64,000 nt of DNA, taken from assembly GCA_002842215.1 (NCBI GenBank), contig PHCC01000011.1, forward strand, positions 99,832 to 163,831. Reading direction: 5' to 3'. The DNA is from Betaproteobacteria bacterium HGW-Betaproteobacteria-9 (GTDB lineage: Bacteria; Pseudomonadota; Gammaproteobacteria; Burkholderiales; Burkholderiaceae_C). A program made the translations under genes and the position numbers. This document shows positions 25,747 to 35,054 of this stretch, piece after piece (positions within the stretch are counted from its first letter, which is position 1; the number at the start of each line of letters is the position of its first letter). The notes under the pieces are model-generated. The model searched no databases and had not been told where the DNA came from. It saw only the letters and a list, made by a program, of their open reading frames with translations.

Positions 25747-27843
25747 TTACTTGGTCAGCACGGTGCGCACCGTGTCCGCCACGTTCTGGGCGGTGAAGCC
25801 GAAGTGTTCGAACAGCACCGGCGCCGGGGCGGACTCGCCGTAGGTGTCGAGGCCGACAACCGCGGCCACGCCGTATTTCCACCAGCCGTCGGTGGAGCCC
25901 ATTTCGACCGCGATGCGCGGCAGGCCGGCCGGCAGAACCGAAGCCTTGTAAGCGGCGTCCTGGCGGTCGAAGGTCGTGGTGCTGGGCATGGAGACCACGC
26001 GCACCGCGATGTTGTAAGCACGGGCCAGCAGGTCTTGCGCCTTGAGCGCGAGCTGCACTTCGGAACCGGTGGCGATGATCACCGCCTGGGCCTTTTTCTT
26101 CAGACCCACTTCGCTGGGTTCGGCCAGCACGTAGGCGCCGCGGCTGATGTCGCCGAGATCGTGCTTGGGCGCGTAAGGCAGGTTCTGGCGGCTCAGCAGC
26201 AGCGCGGTCGGCTTGTTGCTGTTTTGCAGGGCCACGGCCCAGGCCACGGCGGTTTCGGCCGTGTCGCCCGGACGCCAGACGTCCAGGTTGGGGATCAGGC
26301 GCAGGCTTGCGGCGTGCTCGACCGACTGGTGGGTCGGGCCGTCTTCACCGAGGCCGATGGAGTCGTGCGTGAAGACGTGGATCACGCGCTGCTTCATCAG
26401 CGCGGCCATGCGGATGGCGTTGCGGCTGTAGTCGCTGAAGGTCAGGAAGGTGCCGCCGTAGGGGATGAAACCACCGTGCAGCGCGACGCCGTTCATGATC
26501 GCCGCCATGCCGAATTCGCGCACGCCGTAGTTGATGTGGCGGCCACCCTGGCCGGCCTCGTTCTTCACCACGTTGCCCGCCAGATCGAAACGCAGGCTGG
26601 GGGTGGACTTGGTGTTGGTGAGGTTGGAGCCGGTCAGGTCGGCCGAGCCACCCAGCAGCTCGGGCAGGGCGGCGGTGAAGGCTTCCAGCGCGATCTGACT
26701 GGCCTTGCGGCTGGCCACAGTCTCGGCCTTGGTGTGGGCCGCGAGCACCGCGTCCACGGCGACCTGGTGGAAGGCCTTGGGCAGCTCGCCCTTCATGCGG
26801 CGGGTGAATTCCTTGGCCAGCGCGGGGAAGGCGGCCTTGTAGGCGGCGAACTTCGCGTTCCACTCGGCTTCAACAGCCTTGCCGGCGGCCTTGGCGTCCC
26901 AGGCGGCGTACACGTCTTTCGGGATCGCGAACGGTGCGTGGGGCCAGCCCAGGGCTTCGCGGGTGAGCTTGATCTCTTCCGCGCCCAGCGGCTCGCCGTG
27001 GGCCTTGGCGGTGTTGGCGCGGTTCGGGCTGCCCTTGCCAATGCTGGTCTTGCAGCAGATCAGGGTGGGCTTGTCGGCGCTGTTCTTGGCGGCGCCAATG
27101 GCCTTGTCCACGGCGTCGGCGTCGTGGCCGTCAACGGCGCGGATCACGTTCCAGCCGCAGGCTTCAAAACGCTTGGGCGTGTCGTCGATGAACCAGGGCG
27201 CGACCTGGCCGTCGATGGAGATGCCGTTGTCGTCGTACAGGGCGACCAGCTTGTTGAGCTTCCAGGCGCCGGCCAGCGCGATGGCCTCGTGGCTGATGCC
27301 TTCCATCAGGCAGCCGTCGCCCAGGAAGACGTAGGTGTTGTGGTCCACGATGGCATGGCCTTCGCGGTTGAACTCGGAAGCCAGCAGCTTCTCGGCCAGC
27401 GCCATGCCCACCGCGTTGGTGATGCCCTGGCCCAGCGGGCCGGTGGTGGTTTCCACGCCCGGCGTGTGGCCGACTTCGGGGTGGCCGGCAGTCTTGCTGC
27501 CGAGCTGGCGGAAGTTCTTCAGTTCACCGATGGGCAGCTTGTAGCCGGTCAGGTGCAGCAGCGCGTAGATCAGCATCGAGCCGTGGCCGTTGGACAGCAC
27601 GAAGCGATCGCGGTTGGCCCAGGCGGGGTTGGTGGGGTTGTGGCGCAGGTGGCGGCCCCACAGCGCAACGGCCATGTCCGCCATGCCCATGGGTGCGCCG
27701 GGGTGGCCGGAGTTGGCGGCCTGCACCGCGTCCATGGCGAGCGCGCGGATCGCGTTGGCCTGGGTCTGCGGCGACACCGTGGGTGCGGCGGCAGGGACGG
27801 CGGCGGGGGCGGGGCTGGTGGGGGTGTTGGCGTCGTCGGACAT
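25747..27843 (-). CDS. tkt: Transketolase
   Basis: The 698-residue enzyme transfers two-carbon ketol units using thiamine diphosphate in the pentose phosphate and Calvin pathways. An N-terminal Ala/Pro-rich stretch (residues 5-25) precedes the conserved [26 protein letters not shown]. The ThDP-binding motif is [13 protein letters not shown] near 180 with the following NN region, and the second domain has [20 protein letters not shown] near 493. All key segments are present. gap follows 45 bp downstream. Confidence 0.96.
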   Translation of the reverse strand: MSDDANTPTSPAPAAVPAAAPTVSPQTQANAIRALAMDAVQAANSGHPGAPMGMADMAVALWGRHLRHNPTNPAWANRDRFVLSNGHGSMLIYALLHLTGYKLPIGELKNFRQLGSKTAGHPEVGHTPGVETTTGPLGQGITNAVGMALAEKLLASEFNREGHAIVDHNTYVFLGDGCLMEGISHEAIALAGAWKLNKLVALYDDNGISIDGQVAPWFIDDTPKRFEACGWNVIRAVDGHDADAVDKAIGAAKNSADKPTLICCKTSIGKGSPNRANTAKAHGEPLGAEEIKLTREALGWPHAPFAIPKDVYAAWDAKAAGKAVEAEWNAKFAAYKAAFPALAKEFTRRMKGELPKAFHQVAVDAVLAAHTKAETVASRKASQIALEAFTAALPELLGGSADLTGSNLTNTKSTPSLRFDLAGNVVKNEAGQGGRHINYGVREFGMAAIMNGVALHGGFIPYGGTFLTFSDYSRNAIRMAALMKQRVIHVFTHDSIGLGEDGPTHQSVEHAASLRLIPNLDVWRPGDTAETAVAWAVALQNSNKPTALLLSRQNLPYAPKHDLGDISRGAYVLAEPSEVGLKKKAQAVIIATGSEVQLALKAQDLLARAYNIAVRVVSMPSTTTFDRQDAAYKASVLPAGLPRIAVEMGSTDGWWKYGVAAVVGLDTYGESAPAPVLFEHFGFTAQNVADTVRTVLTK

Positions 27844-27929
27844 GGATGAACCGTGGTGAGGTGGGATGACAGCGCCCAGGGCGCCAAACCCGAGATTTTA
27901 TCGGGCCGCCCGTCCGGCCCCGGCGGCTC

Positions 27930-28682
27930 GTGAATAATGCAGACGTGACCTTGCCCCACACCACCGCGAAAGCCACCATCCCCGCCATGATCCTGGCCGC
28001 CGGGCGCGGCATGCGCATGCGCCCGCTGACCGACGTGACACCCAAGCCTTTGCTGCGGGTGCAGGGCAAGCCGCTGATGCAGTGGCCGATGGAAGCGCTG
28101 CTCCAGGGGGGCTTCTCCCGGCTGGTGGTCAACACCGCCTGGCTGGGCGAGCAGATCGAGCAGCAGTTCACCGACTGGCCGCAAGCCCATTCGGGCGCCG
28201 AGATCGCGTTTTCACACGAAGGCCAGGACTTCGGCTACGCGCTCGAAACCGCGGGTGGTATTTCACGCGCGCTGCCGCTGCTGAGCGAGGTGTTCTGGGT
28301 GCTGGCGGGCGATGTCTACGTGCCCGGCTTTCCCTTCACCCAGGCCAGCGTGGACCGCTTCAGCGCCAGCGGCCTGCTGGCGCATATCTGGCTGGTGCCC
28401 AACCCGGCGCACAACCCCCAAGGCGACTTCGGCCTGAGCGCCGACGGCCGGGCGCTGAATCAGGCCGACCAGAAACACACCTACAGCACCATCGGCCTGT
28501 ACCGCCGCGCACTGTTTGAAGCCCCGTGGTGCGAAACCATCCCCGGCAACCCGCAGGGAACCGCCGCACCGCTGGCGCCGCTGCTGCGCCAGGCCATGGA
28601 CGCCGGGCTCGTGAGCGCCGAGCTCTACACCGGCCCCTGGACCGATGTCGGCACGCCGGAGCGCCTGAAGGAACTCGGCTAA
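27930..28682 (+). CDS. murU: N-acetylmuramate alpha-1-phosphate uridylyltransferase (MurU)
   Basis: The 250-residue nucleotidyltransferase carries the signature MILAAGRGMRMRPLTDVTPKPLL at about residues 20-42, an HVLAGDVYVPG-like metal site near 132 (VLAGDVYVPGFPF) and TDVGTPERL near the C-terminus. MurU activates recycled MurNAc-1-phosphate to UDP-MurNAc, bypassing fosfomycin-sensitive de novo synthesis. Its usual partner, the kinase AmgK, is also in this window at 49078-50169 but about 20 kb away. The start is uncertain: GTG 27930 and GTG 27945 are both possible, and the true core begins at residue 17. A generic sugar-phosphate nucleotidyltransferase is the alternative call. Confidence 0.82.
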   Translation: MNNADVTLPHTTAKATIPAMILAAGRGMRMRPLTDVTPKPLLRVQGKPLMQWPMEALLQGGFSRLVVNTAWLGEQIEQQFTDWPQAHSGAEIAFSHEGQDFGYALETAGGISRALPLLSEVFWVLAGDVYVPGFPFTQASVDRFSASGLLAHIWLVPNPAHNPQGDFGLSADGRALNQADQKHTYSTIGLYRRALFEAPWCETIPGNPQGTAAPLAPLLRQAMDAGLVSAELYTGPWTDVGTPERLKELG

Positions 28683-28764
28683 CCCCCGCGCCGCCTGCCG
28701 CGTCACCCCCTTGAAAGGGGGCGCACCTGGCGGCCCGGCAAAGCCGGTTCCGCGGGTGCCCTGA
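28683..28764 (+). repeat. Three-hairpin repeat element, copy 6
   Basis: It starts at the first base after the murU stop codon. Middle hairpin CCCCCTTGAAAGGGGG; outer stem GCACC / GGGTGC; inner GGCGG / CCGC; conserved CCGGCAAAGCCGG loop. It lies between murU and pepP on the same strand. Confidence 0.87.
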
Positions 28765-28817
28765 GCAGCGTCGCGCGCCGGACGAGTGCACTGCGGGGTC
28801 GCTTCAAAACGCCGACA

Positions 28818-30224
28818 ATGCCGAGCATGGACGCACAAACCTCCCACGCCCTCTACACCCAACGCCGCGCGCAGCTCGCCGCCCAGCTCGGCCCCGGTGG
28901 CATCGCCATCGTGCCCACCGCACCCGAGCAGCAGCGCAACCGCGACAGCGATTTCCTGTTCCGGCACGACAGCTACTTCTATTACCTGACCGGCTTCACC
29001 GAACCCAAGGCCTGGCTGGTGATCACCGCCGAAGGCGAGAGCACGCTGTTCTGCAACCCGAAAGACGCCGAGCGCGAGATCTGGGACGGCCTGAGGCTGG
29101 GCCCGGACGCCGCGCCCGACGCGCTCGGCGTGCAGGCCGCGTTCTCCGTGGCCGAACTCGACCAGCGCCTGCCCCGGCTGCTGGAAAACCGCAGCGTGGT
29201 CTGGTACCCGTTTGCCACCCATGAGGGGCTGGAGAGCCGCGTCAATCAATGGCTGCAGCCGGTGCGTGCCCGCGTGCGCTACGGCGCCCTGTGCCCCGAG
29301 TCGCAGCGCGACCTCTGTGCCCCGCTGGACGAGATGCGGCTGACCAAGGATGCGCACGAACAGGACGTGATGCGCCGCGCCGCGCAGATCAGCGCGCGTG
29401 CCCACATCCGCGCCATGCAGCGCTGCGCCGCCATGCTGCGTGCGGGCCAGGACGTGCGCGAGTACCACCTCGACGCCGAGCTGTTGCACGAGTTCCGCCA
29501 GCAGGGCTCGCAGTACCCGGCCTACGGCAGCATCGTCGCCGCCGGCGCCAACGCCTGCATCCTGCATTACCGCGCCGACACCGCGCCCATCCGCAGCGGC
29601 GAGCTGGTGCTGATCGACGCCGGCTGCGAGCTCGACGGCTACGCCAGCGACATCACCCGCACCTTCCCCGCCAACGGCACGTTCACCGGCCCGCAGCGCA
29701 CGCTCTACGACCTGGTGCTGGCTTCGCAGGAAGCCGCCGTCGCCGCCACGAAAGCCGGCGCGCGCTTCACCGACCCGCACGAGGCCACGGTCGCGGTGCT
29801 CGCGCAGGGCCTGCTCGACGTCGGCCTGCTCGACAAGAACAAGGTGGGCAGCGCGCAGGACGTGATCGCCAACCGCAGCTACTTCCCTTTCTACATGCAC
29901 CGCACCGGCCACTGGCTGGGCATGGACGTGCACGACTGCGGCGGCTACGTGGAACCGTCGGAGATCGGCACTGTCAACGAACGCAAGGACCCGTTGAGCG
30001 GTGAAGTCATCAAGGACCGCCCCAGCCGCATCCTCCAGCCCGGCATGGTGCTCACCATCGAGCCCGGCCTGTACGTGCGCCCGGGCGAAGGCGTGCCGGA
30101 ACACTTCTGGAACATCGGCATCCGCATCGAGGACGACGCCATCGTCACCGCCACCGGCTGCGAGCTCATCAGCCGCGGCGTGCCGGTGAACGCCGACGAA
30201 ATCGAAGCGCTGATGCGCGGCTGA
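28818..30224 (+). CDS. pepP: Xaa-Pro aminopeptidase (aminopeptidase P)
   Basis: The 468-residue enzyme (465 if the ATG at 28827 is used) has an N-terminal domain with FLFRHDSYFYYLTGF near 50-64 and a C-terminal pita-bread domain. The dimanganese ligands are in LIDAGCELDGYASDITRTF near 270-290, HRTGHWLGMDVHDCGGY near 373, TIEPGLYV near 415 and GIRIEDD near 435. It removes N-terminal residues preceding proline in cytosolic peptides. In many proteobacteria pepP belongs to the ubiquinone ubiH operon; here it is flanked by murU and a MOSC gene. Confidence 0.95.
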   Translation: MPSMDAQTSHALYTQRRAQLAAQLGPGGIAIVPTAPEQQRNRDSDFLFRHDSYFYYLTGFTEPKAWLVITAEGESTLFCNPKDAEREIWDGLRLGPDAAPDALGVQAAFSVAELDQRLPRLLENRSVVWYPFATHEGLESRVNQWLQPVRARVRYGALCPESQRDLCAPLDEMRLTKDAHEQDVMRRAAQISARAHIRAMQRCAAMLRAGQDVREYHLDAELLHEFRQQGSQYPAYGSIVAAGANACILHYRADTAPIRSGELVLIDAGCELDGYASDITRTFPANGTFTGPQRTLYDLVLASQEAAVAATKAGARFTDPHEATVAVLAQGLLDVGLLDKNKVGSAQDVIANRSYFPFYMHRTGHWLGMDVHDCGGYVEPSEIGTVNERKDPLSGEVIKDRPSRILQPGMVLTIEPGLYVRPGEGVPEHFWNIGIRIEDDAIVTATGCELISRGVPVNADEIEALMRG

Positions 30225-30253
30225 TCGTCTACTTTGCGAAGACTGCCCCCTCC

Positions 30254-30829
30254 GTGCGTGTCCTGAGCGTCAACACCGGTCTGGCCCAGCCGCTGGTGAT
30301 CCACGGGCGCAGCTTTCTTTCGGCCATCGGCAAGTCGCCCGTTTGCGGCCCGATGGCCGTGGGACCGCTGGGTCTGGCAGGCGACGAGCAGGCCGACCCC
30401 ACGGTGCATGGCGGGCTGGACAAGGCGGTCTACGCCTACCCGGTGGAACACTTGCCATTCTGGCAACAGCAGCGGCGTGAAGCTGGCGCGAGCCTGTTCG
30501 ACGAAGTCCTGCCGCCCGGCTTCATGGGCGAGAACCTGAGCATCGAAGGCCTGCTGGAACACGAGGTCTGGATCGGTGACGAGCTGCACTTTCCCGGCTG
30601 TGTGCTGCGCGTGACCGCGCCGCGCGAACCCTGCTTCAAGTTCAACGCCGTCATGGGGTTGAACCAGGCGGGCCGGCTGATGATGGAACACCTGTGCTGC
30701 GGTTTTTACCTCGCTGTGGTGCGGACCGGTGCTATCGAAGCGGGTGAGGCGTTCCAGCTGGTGCCAGGCACCCGTGGCCTGCGGGTCAGCGAGGCGTTTG
30801 CCGCCAAACGCCTGAAACACCTGCGTTGA
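30254..30829 (+). CDS. MOSC-domain protein (YiiM-like)
   Basis: The 191-residue protein starts at GTG 30254, 29 bp after pepP. The MOSC domain spans about 30-165: GPMAVGPLGLAGDEQADPT, HGGLDKAVYAYPVEHLPFW and FMGENLSIEGLLEHEVWIGD, with the conserved Cys in APREPCFKF near 121. MOSC domains handle molybdenum cofactor sulfur or act in molybdoenzyme-dependent detoxification of N-hydroxylated compounds (YiiM type). No molybdenum gene is adjacent. Confidence 0.88.
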   Translation: MRVLSVNTGLAQPLVIHGRSFLSAIGKSPVCGPMAVGPLGLAGDEQADPTVHGGLDKAVYAYPVEHLPFWQQQRREAGASLFDEVLPPGFMGENLSIEGLLEHEVWIGDELHFPGCVLRVTAPREPCFKFNAVMGLNQAGRLMMEHLCCGFYLAVVRTGAIEAGEAFQLVPGTRGLRVSEAFAAKRLKHLR

Positions 30830-30870
30830 TCCACCGATCGGGCGTCATGGTTTTCGGGTAGAACCCCAGC

Positions 30871-31830
30871 ATGAACACACAAGAAGCCCCTCTGCGCGTC
30901 CTCTGCCTGACGATGAACCCCTCGGTCGACCTGGCGACCGAAACCGAGCGCGTGGTGCCCACGCACAAGCTGCGCTGCGGCGACACGCTGCACGACGCGG
31001 GCGGCGGCGGCATCAACGTGGCGCGCGTGCTCACCCGCCTGGGCGGCGAATGCACGTCGATGTGTCCCACCGGTGGCTCGGCCGGCCACTGGCTGGAAAC
31101 GCGCATGCGCGAAGAGGGCATCCCCAGCGTGTTCCTGCCGATCGCCGACGAAACGCGCGTCAGTTTCACGGTGCACGAACACAGCACCGGCGCCGAGTTC
31201 CGCTTCGTCATGCCCGGCCCGCACCTGACCGAAGGCGAATGGCAGGCCTGCCTGAGCCATCTGGAACAGCTGCCCGCATTCCCCGACCTGCTGGTCGCCA
31301 GCGGCAGCCTGCCGCCCGGCGCGCCGGAGGACTTCTACGCGCGGCTGGCGCGCTTGTGCCGCGAGCGCGGTGCGCGCCTGGTGCTCGACACCTCGGGGCC
31401 GGCCCTGGCCGCCGCGCTGGCCGAGGGCGTGTACCTCTTCAAGCCCAACCTGCGCGAACTCGCCGAACTCAGCGGTGAGGCGCTGGAGGCCCCCGAACAG
31501 TGGCTGGGGGCGGCCCGCCAGCTGATCCAACGTGGCATGACCGAGATCGTGGCGCTGACGCTGGGCCACCTGGGCGCCCTGCTGGTCACGCGCGACGCGA
31601 GCTGGCGCGCCGCACCGCTGGACATCCCTGTGGCCAGCGCGGTGGGCGCGGGCGACAGCTTCGTGGGTGGCATGGTGGCCGCGCTGCAGCAGCGCCAACC
31701 CTTGCAGGAAGCCTTCGCGCTCGGCGTCGCCGCCGGCTCCGCCACGCTGCTCTCGATCGGCACCGGCCTGTGCAGCCCCGAGGATGTGCAGCGCCTGCTG
31801 CCGCAAGTGCAGATCCAGCCGGCGGACTGA
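30871..31830 (+). CDS. pfkB: PfkB-family sugar kinase (6-phosphofructokinase II-like)
   Basis: The 319-residue ribokinase-fold protein has the opening LTMNPSVDLATETERVVPTHKLR, which matches the Pfk-2 group, then DAGGGGINVARVLTRLGGE near 44-62 (substrate-binding PfkB signature 1). The catalytic base is in SAVGAGDSFVGGMVAAL near 256 (signature 2). Phosphorylation of fructose 6-phosphate is the most likely reaction; 1-phosphofructokinase and tagatose-6-phosphate kinase are close relatives. The start has no strong ribosome-binding site. It ends 13 bp before a convergent DUF2325 gene. Confidence 0.85.
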   Translation: MNTQEAPLRVLCLTMNPSVDLATETERVVPTHKLRCGDTLHDAGGGGINVARVLTRLGGECTSMCPTGGSAGHWLETRMREEGIPSVFLPIADETRVSFTVHEHSTGAEFRFVMPGPHLTEGEWQACLSHLEQLPAFPDLLVASGSLPPGAPEDFYARLARLCRERGARLVLDTSGPALAAALAEGVYLFKPNLRELAELSGEALEAPEQWLGAARQLIQRGMTEIVALTLGHLGALLVTRDASWRAAPLDIPVASAVGAGDSFVGGMVAALQQRQPLQEAFALGVAAGSATLLSIGTGLCSPEDVQRLLPQVQIQPAD

Positions 31831-31843
31831 AGTCCGCGCGCCC

Positions 31844-32149
31844 TCAGACCGCCGGGTCCGTCTGAACGTTGCGTGGCGCGGCCCGCACGGGCTCACTGTA
31901 GTCACAGAGCACCCGCGCCAGCGCCGAGCGACTGGGCGTTTCGACGAACAGGCAGGGCTTGCCGTGGCGTTTGCAGTGTTCCTTCACGCGCCAGTAGGCG
32001 TTGTGGCTGATGCAGCCCACCTGGCAGATCAACGGATTGGCCGACTGCAGCATCGGCCCCAGCTGCCCGGCCTTGCCCTCCTCGCCGCCGTCGCGGTGCA
32101 GGAAGCGCACCCCTTTGTCTTCGATCAGTTCACGGTAAACCGGGATCAT
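31844..32149 (-). CDS. DUF2325-domain protein
   Basis: The 101-residue protein has the DUF2325 core: VRFLHRDGGEEGKAGQLGPM near 14-33, then NPLICQVGCISHNAYWRVKE near 38-57 and HGKPCLFVETPS. The two conserved Cys and the His look like ligand residues, but no function is established that I can cite. It is divergent from the imelysin gene at 32210 across a 60-bp gap containing a Fur-box-like site, so it is probably iron-regulated. A shorter relative lies at 37362-37799. Confidence 0.78.
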   Translation of the reverse strand: MIPVYRELIEDKGVRFLHRDGGEEGKAGQLGPMLQSANPLICQVGCISHNAYWRVKEHCKRHGKPCLFVETPSRSALARVLCDYSEPVRAAPRNVQTDPAV

Positions 32150-32169
32150 CCGCGTGCGTCAATAAACTA

Positions 32170-32190
32170 AACTAGAATCGTTCTCATTTA
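32170..32190. promoter_or_regulatory. Fur-box-like site between DUF2325 gene and imelysin gene
   Basis: GAATCGTTCTCATTT, on the other strand AAATGAGAACGATTC, resembles half of the Fur consensus with its AATGA-GAA-GATT core. It lies 22 bp before the imelysin start and 26 bp from the divergent DUF2325 start, well placed to control both. Confidence 0.65.
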
Positions 32191-32209
32191 CTTTGCCGAA
32201 GGAGTTTCC

Positions 32210-33400
32210 ATGCTACTGCGAGCCCTGACCCTGGCGATGGCCACCCTGACCGCCAGCACGCTATTCACCAGCCTGCCAGCCCACGCCGCCACACCCGTGG
32301 CCACCACGGCCACCGCGGCCGCGGTGGACTACAAGGCGGTGGCCACGAACTACGCCGCGCTGGTGCACGCCAACTACGCCGACACCCTGGCCGCGGCCAA
32401 GGATCTGCAGGCCACCATCGCCGCCTTCGTCGCCGCTCCCTCGGCCGAAGGCCTGGACAAGGCGCGCAAGGCCTGGCTGGACGCGCGCGAGTTCTACGGG
32501 CAGACCGAGGCTTTCCGCTTCTACGGCGGCCCGATCGACGACGAAAAAGGTCCCGAAGGCCAGATCAACGCCTGGCCGCTGGACGAGGCCTATGTGGACT
32601 ACGTGACCGGCAAGGCCGGCGCGGGCATGGTCAACAACGCCAAGTTCAAGATCACCAAGGCGGCGCTGGCCAAGGCCAACGAGCGCGGCGGCGAAGAGAA
32701 CATCAGCGCCGGCTGGCACGCCGTCGAGTTCCTGCTCTGGGGCCAGGACCAGAGCGAAACCGGCCCGGGCCAGCGCTCCTTTGAAGACTACGTGAAAGGC
32801 AAGGGGGAAAACGCCGAGCGCCGCGCCCAGTACCTGAGCACCGCCACCGAGCTGCTGGTCGACGACCTGTCGGCCATGGTCAAGGCCTGGGAACCCAACG
32901 CCAAAAACTACCGCGCCAAGTTCGAGAAGGGCGACAAGGAGTCGGTACGCAAGATCATCGTCGGCCTGGGCTCGCTCTCGCGCGGTGAACTCTCGGGCGA
33001 GCGCATGGAAGTGGCGCTGAACTCGCAGGACCAGGAAGACGAGCACTCCTGCTTCTCCGACAACACCCACCGCGATGTGGTGAACAACGCCAAGGGCATC
33101 CAGAACGTGTGGCTGGGCCAGTACCAGAAGCGCGACGGCAGCAGGCTGGAAGGCCCGGGCGTGCGCGACCTGGTGGCCGCCAAAAACCCGGCCCTGGCCG
33201 AGAAGACCACGGCCCAGATCGCCGGTTCGGTCAGTGGCGCCGAAGCCATTCCCGCGCCGTTCGACCGCGCCATCTTCAAGGGCTCGCCCGGCCGCCCGGC
33301 CGTCGAGAAGACCATCGCCAGCCTGGTCGAACAGTCCAAGTTGCTGGTGGAGTCGGCGTCAGCCGTCGGCATCGCCAAGCTGACGCTGGTTGAACCCTGA
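32210..33400 (+). CDS. Imelysin-family (peptidase M75) periplasmic iron-associated protein
   Basis: The 396-residue precursor has a clear signal peptide (MLLRALTLAMATLTASTLF, cleavage near AHA-A at 27). It is an all-helical imelysin domain with GWHAVEFLLWGQDQSETGPG near 168-187, containing the family GxHxxE motif that binds metal, and a second four-helix half with AKGIQNVWLGQYQ. Imelysin proteins are periplasmic or outer-membrane factors in Fur-regulated iron uptake; proteolysis is not generally shown. It is the first gene of a four-gene cluster (imelysin, di-heme protein, second imelysin, DUF1513) and has a Fur-like site upstream. Confidence 0.9.
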   Translation: MLLRALTLAMATLTASTLFTSLPAHAATPVATTATAAAVDYKAVATNYAALVHANYADTLAAAKDLQATIAAFVAAPSAEGLDKARKAWLDAREFYGQTEAFRFYGGPIDDEKGPEGQINAWPLDEAYVDYVTGKAGAGMVNNAKFKITKAALAKANERGGEENISAGWHAVEFLLWGQDQSETGPGQRSFEDYVKGKGENAERRAQYLSTATELLVDDLSAMVKAWEPNAKNYRAKFEKGDKESVRKIIVGLGSLSRGELSGERMEVALNSQDQEDEHSCFSDNTHRDVVNNAKGIQNVWLGQYQKRDGSRLEGPGVRDLVAAKNPALAEKTTAQIAGSVSGAEAIPAPFDRAIFKGSPGRPAVEKTIASLVEQSKLLVESASAVGIAKLTLVEP

Positions 33401-33409
33401 AATAGGGCA

Positions 33410-33498
33410 CACCCCCGCGCCGCGCCTAAGGGCGCGTCACCCCCTCAAGGGGGCCGTGCGAGTGGCCCGGCAAAGCCGGTTCCACCGCACTCTGGTTG
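33410..33498 (+). repeat. Three-hairpin repeat element, copy 7
   Basis: It begins about 10 bases after the imelysin stop codon. First stem GCGCC / GGCGC, middle hairpin CCCCCTCAAGGGGG, outer stem GTGCG / CGCAC with inner GTGG / CCAC, loop CCGGCAAAGCCGG. The outer stem is entirely different in bases from other copies but still pairs. Confidence 0.88.
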
Positions 33499-33548
33499 GC
33501 TCCCCATCCCCGGCAGCGTATTGGTTTCAATCTGTTCATTCATTCACC

Positions 33549-35054
33549 ATGTCCACTTTTCCCACAGCCACGCGCACCGCGCTAGCCATGGGGGCGATCG
33601 CCGTCGGTTCGGCGGTGTTCGCCCTGCACGGACCGGCCACCGCGGAAACCGACCCGGACCCGCTGGGCGAACGCACGGGCGGCCAGGCAACGGTCTTCGC
33701 CACCGGCCGCAACGCCTTCTCGTTCCCGCACGCCAACCTGGACGACCCGGAGCGCACCCGCTTCGTGATCGGCAACTCGTTCTTCAAACGCAACTGGGTC
33801 GAAGCCCCCGCCTCCACCACCGCGCGCGACGGCCTGGGCCCGCACTTCATCGCACGCTCCTGCGCCGGCTGCCACGTGATGGACGGTCGCGGTGCCCCGC
33901 CGGACTGGAAGCGCACCCTCGGCCCCGAACCGGAGAACACCGTCGCGCTGCTGATCCGCCTCTCGAAGCCGGGCACGCCCGCCCCGCACGCGGGCGTGGT
34001 GCCCGACCCGACCTACGGTGACCAGTTCAACAACGCCGGCATCCAGGGCGTCAAGCTCGAGGGACACGTCGAGATCCGCAGCACACCGGTCCGCGGCCGC
34101 TTTGCCGACGGCACGCGCTACACGCTGCACCAGCCGCTCTACCAACTCACCCAGCTGGGCTATGGCCCGATGAGCCCGGACGTGATGCTCAGCCCACGCA
34201 TCGCGCCGCACCTGGCCGGACTGGGCCTGATCGAAGCCATTCCCGAGAGCGAGATCCTGGCCAACGCGCGCGACCAGGCCGCGGCGCCCGGCCCGATCAA
34301 GGGCCAGCCCAACCGCGTGTGGGACGCCTTCGCGCAGAAAGAAGTCATCGGCCGCTTTGGCTGGAAGGCCAACACCGGCAGCATCGCGCACCAAAGCGCG
34401 GGCGCCTTCAACGGCGACATGGGCATCACCACCAGCGTGTTCTGGCAGGAAGCCTGCACCGCCGCGCAGAAGGACTGCCAGGCCGCACCGCACGGCGGCG
34501 GCAAGCGCAGCGGCCACGACGGCCTGATCCCGTCCGCCCAGGCCACGGCGCAGGTGCCCGAGATCGACGACGAAACGCTGGGCCAGGTGGTCTTCTACAC
34601 CTCGACCCTGGCCCCGGCCGCGCGCCGCCAGCCAGACAACCCGCAGGTGCTGCGCGGCCAGGCGCTGTTCGCGCAGGCCCAGTGCGCCACCTGCCACCGC
34701 CCCAGCTACACCACCGGCGACACCCTGTTCCCCCGCTTGACCAGCGTCCGCATCAGCGGCCAGCGCATCTGGCCCTACACCGACCTGCTGCTGCACGACA
34801 TGGGCGAAGCGCTGGCCGACGGCCGACCCGATTTCCTGGCCAACGGCCGGCAATGGAAGACGCCGCCGCTGTGGGGCATCGGCCTGTTCAAGGACGTCAA
34901 TGGCCACCAGCGCCTGCTGCACGACGGCCGCGCCAACGGCGTGCTCGAAGCTGTGCTCTGGCACGGTGGCGAGGCGCAGGCGGCCAAGGACCAGGTGCTG
35001 AAGTTCAACCAGCGCGACCGCGAAGCCCTCGTGAAGTTCGTGGAGTCGCTTTGA
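33549..35054 (+). CDS. Di-heme oxidoreductase-family protein (DUF1111, thiol oxidoreductase-like)
   Basis: From ATG 33549 the 501-residue protein has an uncleaved or cleaved N-terminal segment (ALAMGAIAVGSAVFALHGPA). It contains two CxxCH heme c motifs, CAGCH near residue 112 and CATCH near 382. The conserved regions FKRNWVEAP, GDQFNNAGIQG and GRFGWKANTGS are typical of this periplasmic family linked to imelysin genes. A redox role in iron acquisition is inferred from neighbours. Its TGA overlaps the ATG of the next gene. The open frame upstream runs through repeat copy 7 and is not taken as coding. Confidence 0.9.
   Translation: MSTFPTATRTALAMGAIAVGSAVFALHGPATAETDPDPLGERTGGQATVFATGRNAFSFPHANLDDPERTRFVIGNSFFKRNWVEAPASTTARDGLGPHFIARSCAGCHVMDGRGAPPDWKRTLGPEPENTVALLIRLSKPGTPAPHAGVVPDPTYGDQFNNAGIQGVKLEGHVEIRSTPVRGRFADGTRYTLHQPLYQLTQLGYGPMSPDVMLSPRIAPHLAGLGLIEAIPESEILANARDQAAAPGPIKGQPNRVWDAFAQKEVIGRFGWKANTGSIAHQSAGAFNGDMGITTSVFWQEACTAAQKDCQAAPHGGGKRSGHDGLIPSAQATAQVPEIDDETLGQVVFYTSTLAPAARRQPDNPQVLRGQALFAQAQCATCHRPSYTTGDTLFPRLTSVRISGQRIWPYTDLLLHDMGEALADGRPDFLANGRQWKTPPLWGIGLFKDVNGHQRLLHDGRANGVLEAVLWHGGEAQAAKDQVLKFNQRDREALVKFVESL

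Noticed and set aside
33390..33548. Upstream extension of the di-heme gene through repeat copy 7
   Set aside because: The extension translates the repeat only; the ATG at 33549 followed by a signal-like segment is the sensible start.
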